17,149 nt of DNA, from positions 1-17,149 of the forward strand of contig JAHJBR010000097.1 of assembly GCA_018813445.1 (NCBI GenBank). Reading direction: 5' to 3'. The position numbers and the translations under genes were made by a program. Shown here piece by piece: positions 11,972 to 17,149 of the stretch. The notes below the pieces were generated by a model. It was given only the letters and a program-made list of their open reading frames with translations, made no database searches and was not told the origin of the DNA. Origin of the DNA: Microcaldota archaeon. Its GTDB lineage: Archaea; Micrarchaeota; Micrarchaeia; Anstonellales; Bilamarchaeaceae. Numbering within the stretch: position 1 is the first letter of the stretch; every line of letters starts with the position of its first letter.

Positions 11972-14342
11972 ACTGGTCCAATCCAAAGTCAAACTTCTCC
12001 TTGTTCTCATCTTCCTTGAGTGCTCCTGTAAGCTTGCCCAATCTCTTTAAGATCACTTTCTGCTCTGCGCTTGCAACTATCCTTCTGGTTCGTCCAACTG
12101 CATCTGGATTCACAGACATGCTTGTAATTCCGTATTCTACTAGTTTTTCAGCGAATTCCGGATATACTGAAGGTGCCTGTCCGCAAAGCGAGCTGGTAAC
12201 CCCATATTGATTGCAGGTTTCCACAACGTGTTTTATTGCTCTATACACAGCTTCATTCCTTTCATCAAATCCTTTTGCAAGGGTTGCATTATCCCGATCT
12301 ATTCCTAAAGTGAGTTGTGTAAGGTCATTGCTTCCAATGGATATTCCGTCTATTCCTTCCTGGCAGAATTGATCTATTAGGAGAACGGTGCTTGGTACTT
12401 CAACCATTATCCAGAGCTTGAAATCCCTAGTGCGATACATCTTCATTTCTCGCATAATATCTCTTATTGCTCTCAATTCACCGATTCTTCTTACGAATGG
12501 AATCATTAACCAGAGATTCTTCATTCCATATTCATCACGCACTTTCTTCATTGCCTCCAATTCCATTTTGAAAATTTCAGGCTCTTCGATATAACGCGCA
12601 GCGCCCCTATATCCCATCATTGGATTTTCTTCCTGCGGCTCGTACTTATCCCCACCTTCCAAATTCCTATACTCATTGGTCTTGAAATCAGTTGCGCGGT
12701 AAACCACTGGGCGCGGATAGAACGAGGATGCAAATTTGTGCATTCCTTCAGCCAATTTATTTACGAATTCTTCCCTTCTTCCTTCATCCAACATTTTCCT
12801 TGGATGCTGGCCAATGTGTGCAACCATGAACTCGGCTCTAAGTAATCCAACTCCATCTACAGGAAGCTTGGAAACCTTTTCAGCCAGTTCCACTTCTGCA
12901 AGATTAACATATATCTTGGTTCCAGTTATTGGAGGTTCAGCTTTTCCTACTGATTCCTCGTCTTTCTTTTCGCTTTTAGTGGTTGTGAGTACTTCGCCTT
13001 CGTAAACCAAACCATTCTGGCCATCCATGGAAACCACTGATCCATCCTCAAGCGTGGTTGTTGCCTTGCTTGTACCAACTATGCAAGGGATCCCTAATTC
13101 TCTAGAAACTATTGCCGCATGGCTAGTCATCCCTCCTTGATCAGTTATTATTCCCGCAGCCTTTTTCATTGCCGGAACATAGTCCGGAGTGGTCATGGTT
13201 GCAACTAAAATATCTCCTTGTGTTACTTTGGATATCTCTTTTGCGCTCGCGCATATTTTGACTTTTCCACAAGCAGTTCCAGGGGAAGCTGCGAGACCTT
13301 TTATAAGGATTTTCGCACTAGTTATGCTGCCTTTTCTGCTCTCAACTGTATCCTTCATTTTTCCACCCTTGCTTGCTTCTTCTTTATCCAAAGTTGTTAT
13401 TGGTCTGGACTGGGTTATGTAAAGATTGTTTCCACTGACTGCCCATTCAATATCCTGCGGAAATTTGTAATGGGTTTCAATTTTTTCCCCTATTTTTGCA
13501 ATATCTAAAATCAATGAATCAGTGATTTTCTGGGATTCCTGCATATTCTCCTTAATATCCACTTTCTCATTGTGCTCCCCTACTTTTATCAGCATCCAGG
13601 TTTGCTTGGAAATAGATTTGTTTACTATTTTTTCTGTGCTTTTGCTTACCTGGTAGGTATCTGGAGTAATTTGTCCGCTCACAACTGTTTCCCCAAGTCC
13701 ATAGCCTGCTTCTATTGTAATAATGTCGCGGTTTTGGGCTATTGGATCCACTGTGAACATCACTCCTGAGCGTTCGCTCTGAACCATTAATTGCACTACT
13801 GCGGCTAAACCTACGCGCATATGCTCGAATTTGTTTTCCACCCTGTAGAATATTGCTCGCGGTTCGAATAATGATGCCCAGCAGGCCTTTACTGCCTCAA
13901 CCACGTTTTCAGGGCCTTTTATATTCAAATATGTGCTTTGTTGGCCTGCAAAGCTTGCTGTTGGAAGATCTTCTGCTGTTGCAGAGCTTCTTACTGCAAC
14001 ATAGCACTCATTTCCAATTCTTTCATTTAATTTTTTGTAACTTGCAAGAATATCTGTTCTTATCTGTTCAGGAATATCCCCGCTAATTATAATAGATTTT
14101 ATCTTATCGCTGGCTTCATTCAGCTTATCTGAATTGTGTACATCTAAATCATTAAGAATTTCAGAAATCTGCTCTTTTATTCCATTGTATTCAAGATGAG
14201 CAAAATAAGCATTGCTTAAAACAACAAAACCAGGAGGGATAGGGAATCCTGCTGAAACCATCTCACCAAGGTTTGCGCCTTTTCCACCTGCTTCTATTAA
14301 GCTGGATCTGTTCAACTGTTCAAACCATTTCACATAGACCAT
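11970..14342 (-). CDS. ppsA: Phosphoenolpyruvate synthase
   Basis: Cytosolic enzyme converting pyruvate, ATP and water to PEP, AMP and phosphate; the entry to gluconeogenesis in archaea. The 790-residue protein has the full layout. An ATP-grasp-like N-terminal domain (about 1-320) includes GGKGANLGEM (19-28), VAVRSSATAEDLPTASFAGQ (115-134) and EAGYGLGETVVSGQITPD. The swivelling phosphohistidine domain has GGMTSHAAIVSRELGIPC with His408. The C-terminal PEP/pyruvate barrel has LLRAEF (500-505), NPMMGYRGAARY (573-584), IMVEVPS, IGSNDLTQLTLGIDRD and SSLCGQAPS with catalytic Cys720. GGGGGTGA before ATG 14342 is a strong ribosome binding site. The TAA stop at 11970-11972 overlaps the T-run of RNA copy 1. 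Confidence 0.97.
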   Translation of the reverse strand: MVYVKWFEQLNRSSLIEAGGKGANLGEMVSAGFPIPPGFVVLSNAYFAHLEYNGIKEQISEILNDLDVHNSDKLNEASDKIKSIIISGDIPEQIRTDILASYKKLNERIGNECYVAVRSSATAEDLPTASFAGQQSTYLNIKGPENVVEAVKACWASLFEPRAIFYRVENKFEHMRVGLAAVVQLMVQSERSGVMFTVDPIAQNRDIITIEAGYGLGETVVSGQITPDTYQVSKSTEKIVNKSISKQTWMLIKVGEHNEKVDIKENMQESQKITDSLILDIAKIGEKIETHYKFPQDIEWAVSGNNLYITQSRPITTLDKEEASKGGKMKDTVESRKGSITSAKILIKGLAASPGTACGKVKICASAKEISKVTQGDILVATMTTPDYVPAMKKAAGIITDQGGMTSHAAIVSRELGIPCIVGTSKATTTLEDGSVVSMDGQNGLVYEGEVLTTTKSEKKDEESVGKAEPPITGTKIYVNLAEVELAEKVSKLPVDGVGLLRAEFMVAHIGQHPRKMLDEGRREEFVNKLAEGMHKFASSFYPRPVVYRATDFKTNEYRNLEGGDKYEPQEENPMMGYRGAARYIEEPEIFKMELEAMKKVRDEYGMKNLWLMIPFVRRIGELRAIRDIMREMKMYRTRDFKLWIMVEVPSTVLLIDQFCQEGIDGISIGSNDLTQLTLGIDRDNATLAKGFDERNEAVYRAIKHVVETCNQYGVTSSLCGQAPSVYPEFAEKLVEYGITSMSVNPDAVGRTRRIVASAEQKVILKRLGKLTGALKEDENKEKFDFGLDQ

Positions 14343-14421
14343 TTCTTCACCCCCTAATGATTAACAGATGCTTTACTCCTGAGGCTATTGCTCATAAAGT
14401 AAAAAACAATAGTAGTTCAAG

Positions 14422-14451
14422 CAAAAAGTTAATAAACAATCCTGCTTTTTG
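14422..14451. repeat. 7-base inverted repeat in the ppsA/TPR divergent region
   Basis: CAAAAAG (14422-14428) and CTTTTTG (14445-14451) are perfect inverted repeats with a 16-base spacer, upstream of both divergent genes and just before the TPR-gene TATA box. Position suits a regulator-binding site, but A/T-tract inverted repeats arise easily by chance in AT-rich DNA. Confidence 0.25.
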
Positions 14452-14462
14452 TGTAAAAAAGG

Positions 14463-14471
14463 GTTTAAAAG
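14463..14471 (+). promoter_or_regulatory. TATA box of the TPR-protein gene
   Basis: GTTTAAAAG is centred 26 bases before ATG 14493, with no ribosome binding site in between. This predicts a leaderless mRNA, the same arrangement as the orphan gene at 4365. Confidence 0.6.
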
Positions 14472-14492
14472 AGTTTTATGGAATAATAGATC

Positions 14493-15284
14493 ATGCATAA
14501 AATAATGGTTAGAATTGTTGATGACGTACATGCACGAACAGGTAAAAAGGATGAATGGGTTGGTAAAAAACCTGCTCCTGAAGAGTTACGAAGAATCAAA
14601 GGCCTTAATCATTTGATAAATGAACTTACATATTATATACTGAACGGATCTGCGAAAGGCAGGGGAAAGGCATATTACGAACGCGCAAATGCAGAAAGAA
14701 AACTTGGGCATTATGAAAGGGCTTTAGATGATTATGACAAGGCAGTAGAATGCGGATTTGATATTGCACGATGTTTAATGGAAAGGGCAGAATTGCTCAA
14801 GCATATGGGTCGAATGGAGGATGCATATGAGATCGTAGAATTACTTGTAAATGATCATCCTAACGAATATAGTTTCCATTTTCTTAAGGCTGATTTAAGC
14901 ATTGCTTTGGCAATGAAAAATTGGAATCTTAAAACTGATGAAGGATTAGAGCCATTTGCAGTGCGCAACTATTACTTAAAAACTGCGATAAACGAATGTA
15001 TAGAAGGAATAGCAACTAATCCAAACGGACCTGAAGATAGTTCAAATGCCCAAAAATATTTCATCATGGGATGGGCTGCTTACAACCTAGGAGAACTAAG
15101 TGATGCAAAAGGTTATTTGAGGAACGCGATACAAACAAATAATTATTCAGATGATACGATCGTACAGGCTGCATACTGTGCGTTGGTTGAAGTATATATA
15201 CTTGAAGGAAATGCTGCGGAGGCTTGCGCGTGTGCACAAATGGTGGAAAAACTGAACATGGGAACCAATGTTGGTTGGGCCTAA
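14493..15284 (+). CDS. Tetratricopeptide (TPR) repeat protein
   Basis: A 263-residue protein with TPR helix pairs, a protein-interaction scaffold. The clearest repeat is about residues 57-89 (GKAYYERANAERKLGHYERALDDYDKAVECG), then 92-120 (ARCLMERAELLKHMGRMEDAYEIVELLV). A later pair lies near 188-221 (YFIMGWAAYNLGELSDAKGYLRNAIQTN), with a final one around 228-255. There is no signal peptide or membrane segment, so it is probably cytosolic. ATG 14493 fits the leaderless promoter. The stop shares four bases with the convergent superoxide dismutase stop. Partner unknown; position beside ppsA and sod gives no firm hint. Confidence 0.82.
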   Translation: MHKIMVRIVDDVHARTGKKDEWVGKKPAPEELRRIKGLNHLINELTYYILNGSAKGRGKAYYERANAERKLGHYERALDDYDKAVECGFDIARCLMERAELLKHMGRMEDAYEIVELLVNDHPNEYSFHFLKADLSIALAMKNWNLKTDEGLEPFAVRNYYLKTAINECIEGIATNPNGPEDSSNAQKYFIMGWAAYNLGELSDAKGYLRNAIQTNNYSDDTIVQAAYCALVEVYILEGNAAEACACAQMVEKLNMGTNVGWA

Positions 15285-15847
15285 AGTTCAATACGTTTTT
15301 CAACTAGTTCCCAGTCTATTGATTTGAAGAATGCGTTAATGTAATCTGCTTTTTTCAATCCATAGTCAAGCATATATGCATGCTCAAATACATCTACTAC
15401 TAATAGAGGCTTTGCACTGCTTAAATGGCCAACATCGTGCTCGTTTATCCAGCAGTTGAACAATTTTTCATTATCCTGGTAAAGGATTACCCATCCAATT
15501 CCTCTCATTCCTGCAATTGCTCTAAAATCAGATTCCCATTTTTCAAAAGAACCGAAATTCTTTACAAACAGGGAATGAAGTTTGGAATCCTCTTTTAGTG
15601 TAAGGCCCCCTTTCTTTATATTTTCAAAATAAAGCTCATGCAACCGCATACCATTGAATTCCCAGCCAAACCTTCTTTTCAATTCAGCGAATTCTGGAGT
15701 TGTCTGATCTTTTGTGCTGAGTATTTCAGATAATTTGTTGGTGTTGTTCACATATCCTTGATATAGTGTGAAATGATTTTTGAGAAGCGGTTCGCTCATT
15801 CCTTCAATTCCTAAAAGAGATTCAAAATTCTTGGCTGAATAATTCAT
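15281..15847 (-). CDS. sod: Fe/Mn-type superoxide dismutase
   Basis: Converts superoxide to oxygen and hydrogen peroxide. All four metal ligands are identifiable: His25 (LLKNHFTLYQGYVNN), His70 (MRLHELYFEN), and Asp152 and His156 in VDVFEHAYMLDYGLKKADYINAFF. GIGWVILYQD (116-125) matches the family GSGW motif. At 188 residues it is slightly short. The usual KHH after the first ligand is LYQ here. The outer-sphere region reads NEHDVGH, with His as in several archaeal enzymes rather than Gln, so metal preference (Fe, Mn or either) cannot be read off. GGTGG at 15852-15856 precedes ATG 15847. Divergent from the orphan at 15913; convergent overlap with the TPR gene. It suggests exposure to oxygen. 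Confidence 0.9.
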   Translation of the reverse strand: MNYSAKNFESLLGIEGMSEPLLKNHFTLYQGYVNNTNKLSEILSTKDQTTPEFAELKRRFGWEFNGMRLHELYFENIKKGGLTLKEDSKLHSLFVKNFGSFEKWESDFRAIAGMRGIGWVILYQDNEKLFNCWINEHDVGHLSSAKPLLVVDVFEHAYMLDYGLKKADYINAFFKSIDWELVEKRIEL

Positions 15848-15877
15848 AATACCACCTTTTACATTCTCCAGCTTAAA

Positions 15878-15899
15878 TTATAAAATATACTATATAAAT
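15878..15899. promoter_or_regulatory. Divergent AT-rich promoter region, sod and orphan gene
   Basis: On the + strand TTATAAAATA (15878-15887) lies about 30 bases before ATG 15913. On the - strand ATTTATATAG (15890-15899) predicts a start near 15867, leaving about 20 bases with a GGTGG site before sod ATG 15847. The two boxes interleave within 22 bases, so the genes may be regulated together. Confidence 0.45.
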
Positions 15900-15912
15900 G
15901 AAATTGATTATA

Positions 15913-16947
15913 ATGGCAGATAAAAATGCTGAAGAAAAAATGAGGGAAATTTCCCAGGTTCAAAAAAGCATACTTGGGAAATATGTAACACAGCTTAATG
16001 AATCATTCATATTTGGACTAGGTCATTCGAATTTTTCAAAAAGCGAAGAAAACCATGCGATTAGCACATATGAAAATGCTCTAAAGCGCAGCGGCTTCAG
16101 CCATACAATGCAACCTGCTATGGACAATCTGATTCAGGACATAACACGGAGTTTTTCTTTTTCTGAATCAGTTTCAACCATTGAAGATATTGTAGGTGTA
16201 ATTCAAAAATACATGGATAATTCAGACTGGCCCTACCAAACTAATGATGCAGAATTCAATGAATTTGATGCAGCACGTAAGTACATACAAGCAGTGATGT
16301 ATTCTCCAATTTTAAACGATGAAGAGAAAAAGGATCTTCTATCTACATGCATACTAAGTATCAGCAAAGAAAACGTGCGTTCAATTCTCATGTGGGGGCA
16401 TGCACCTATTAATGATCAGGGAAACATGGAAAGCGTAGTCATGAGTTTAGCAAATCAGTATGTGCCCTTTATGAAAGCAGTGTTTGAAGGGTATGAAAAG
16501 GCTCCTAAAAAAAATAAAGATAATTCCATGACTTTATTCGCACTAACAAGTGCAGAAGGAAAAATTCTTGCATTGTACGTAATAAAATTGAGTTCTAAGG
16601 AGTTGGAAAAACACGGGAATGATCTTGCAGGGCTCCTAAATGATAATGGTATTGATTGGAACAATGCATCACAATTTCTAATTGAATTTGGTCCTGAAGG
16701 AGTGCTTAGAAGCGTTATTAATTCAGGAATACGCAATCTTTCTGAAGATGCTGGATTCAATGTTCCTAGCCTTATTAAGGAGGTAAAGGGACCAACTAAA
16801 ATAGATATTTTCAATGAACGCGTGATGCATAAAAAATTGAAATCAATTCTTGATAAAAAGGATGTGGGAGTGGAATTAGTTCCAATTCCTCTTATGGGAA
16901 GCAGAAAAACTAGTTATTCAAATAAGGAAAAGCAAATGCATAAATAA
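15913..16947 (+). CDS. Uncharacterised mostly helical protein
   Basis: A 344-residue soluble protein I do not recognise. Predicted helices are interspersed with loops; there is no signal peptide, membrane segment, Walker motif or metal cluster. Visible landmarks are SILGKYVTQLNESFIFGLGHSNFSKSEENHA near the N-terminus and the central MWGHAPINDQGN. MTLFALTSAEGKILALYVIKLSS looks like a beta hairpin then a helix. The C-terminal tail is Lys-rich and probably disordered. ATG 15913 is preferred over in-frame ATG 15898 because of TATA spacing and because the earlier start adds MKLII before an ordinary soluble N-terminus. Divergent from sod and immediately upstream of RNA copy 2, whose TATA-like box overlaps its stop codon. 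Confidence 0.7.
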   Translation: MADKNAEEKMREISQVQKSILGKYVTQLNESFIFGLGHSNFSKSEENHAISTYENALKRSGFSHTMQPAMDNLIQDITRSFSFSESVSTIEDIVGVIQKYMDNSDWPYQTNDAEFNEFDAARKYIQAVMYSPILNDEEKKDLLSTCILSISKENVRSILMWGHAPINDQGNMESVVMSLANQYVPFMKAVFEGYEKAPKKNKDNSMTLFALTSAEGKILALYVIKLSSKELEKHGNDLAGLLNDNGIDWNNASQFLIEFGPEGVLRSVINSGIRNLSEDAGFNVPSLIKEVKGPTKIDIFNERVMHKKLKSILDKKDVGVELVPIPLMGSRKTSYSNKEKQMHK

Positions 16948-16948
16948 A
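16940..16948 (+). promoter_or_regulatory. TATA-like box before RNA copy 2
   Basis: ATAAATAAA overlaps the stop codon of the preceding orphan gene. It predicts a start near 16970, about 34 bases before the conserved RNA core. Copy 1 has a box at a closely similar distance (about 55 against 60 bases from box centre to core). Confidence 0.4.
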
Positions 16949-16967
16949 GGTTCGAAGCAAGGAGAAA

Positions 16968-17125
16968 AATATGGGTGCATAATTAGGTGAATTTACTTTT
17001 AGACAAAAGGTGTATTTGGCAATTGTGTGCACGAGCACTTTAGTGCCGGGCACACTTGATTTTGGATCATAATAGATAGGGGTTGATAAAAGGGGGAGCT
17101 TATATCAGTTTGTACCCCTTTTAGA
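16968..17125 (+). ncRNA. Candidate structured RNA, copy 2
   Basis: Second copy of the element, after the orphan gene and in the same orientation as copy 1. Core fold: CAAAA (17004-17008) with TTTTG (17060-17064); CAA (17020-17022) with TTG (17056-17058); GTGTGC (17025-17030) with GCACAC (17050-17055), all Watson-Crick; GCAC (17035-17038) with GTGC (17043-17046) around TTTA. The 3' hairpin is a perfect 9-base-pair stem, TAAAAGGGG (17087-17095) with CCCCTTTTA (17115-17123), whose loop shares CTTATA and CAG with copy 1. The middle hairpin of copy 1 is missing, making copy 2 about 45 bases shorter. Similarity to copy 1 may extend upstream to about 16970. Same alternatives as for copy 1. Confidence 0.55.
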
Positions 17126-17149
17126 AAGGATTAATAAAATTGTTGTAAA

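Noticed and set aside
11783..12010. 75-residue frame on the - strand spanning the end of ppsA and RNA copy 1
   Set aside because: Overlaps the ppsA C-terminus in another frame, has no ribosome binding site or family resemblance, and covers sequence better explained by paired stems.
16949..16957. GGTTCGAAG resembling a tRNA T-loop
   Set aside because: No matching acceptor, D or anticodon arms around it; it directly follows a coding sequence.

Overview
The window is archaeal chromosome. Evidence: an eEF1A-type elongation factor next to uS10, the archaeal/eukaryal ribosomal proteins eS1 and eL15, archaeal RNase P proteins, a homomeric NAC, Dph2, an archaeal-type Ser/His/Asp signal peptidase, AT-rich TATA boxes 20-30 bases before many starts, and GGTGA-type ribosome binding sites elsewhere. 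The base composition is AT-rich. Several small orphan proteins and a Cys-rich lipoprotein suggest a little-studied lineage, possibly a DPANN-type archaeon such as Diapherotrites or Micrarchaeota. That placement is a guess. De novo purine synthesis (PurC), PEP synthase and superoxide dismutase argue against the most reduced parasites.

Layout. 1-1146 (+): the tail of an unknown gene, then a membrane signal peptidase with a large Cys-containing insert. 1241-2604: a helical orphan (-) and an XTP/dITP pyrophosphatase (+) diverge from a shared AT-rich promoter. 2658-4326 (+): a compact translation cluster, uS15, eS1, RNase P Rpp29, NAC. 4365-4751 (+): an orphan with an apparently leaderless promoter. 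4768-6358 (-): EF-1alpha then uS10. 6554-7618 (+): an ankyrin-repeat protein. 7750-8738 (+): eL15 and a short RNase P Rpp30. 8735-11700 (-): a tight dph2-purC-lipoprotein operon. 11970-14342 (-): PEP synthase. 14493-15284 (+): a TPR protein. 15281-15847 (-): Fe/Mn superoxide dismutase. 15913-16947 (+): an orphan.

Much of the window serves protein synthesis and its quality: ribosomal proteins, EF-1alpha, tRNA maturation by RNase P, nascent-chain handling by NAC, signal-peptide removal, and EF-2 modification by Dph2. Metabolic and nucleotide-sanitising genes are interspersed.

The most unusual signal is a two-copy intergenic element, about 11772-11971 and 16968-17125, in direct orientation. The copies share a core of which 24 bases are identical, folding into the same two-tier hairpin. 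Differences between copies keep pairing: one G-C to A-U double change and two C-to-U changes giving G.U wobbles on the + strand only. Both copies have a TATA-like box 55-60 bases before the core and end in a hairpin with a T-run. I read them as paralogous genes for an unrecognised structured RNA. No intergenic stretch exceeds 300 bases. I saw no tRNA, rRNA, CRISPR array, transposase or integrase gene.
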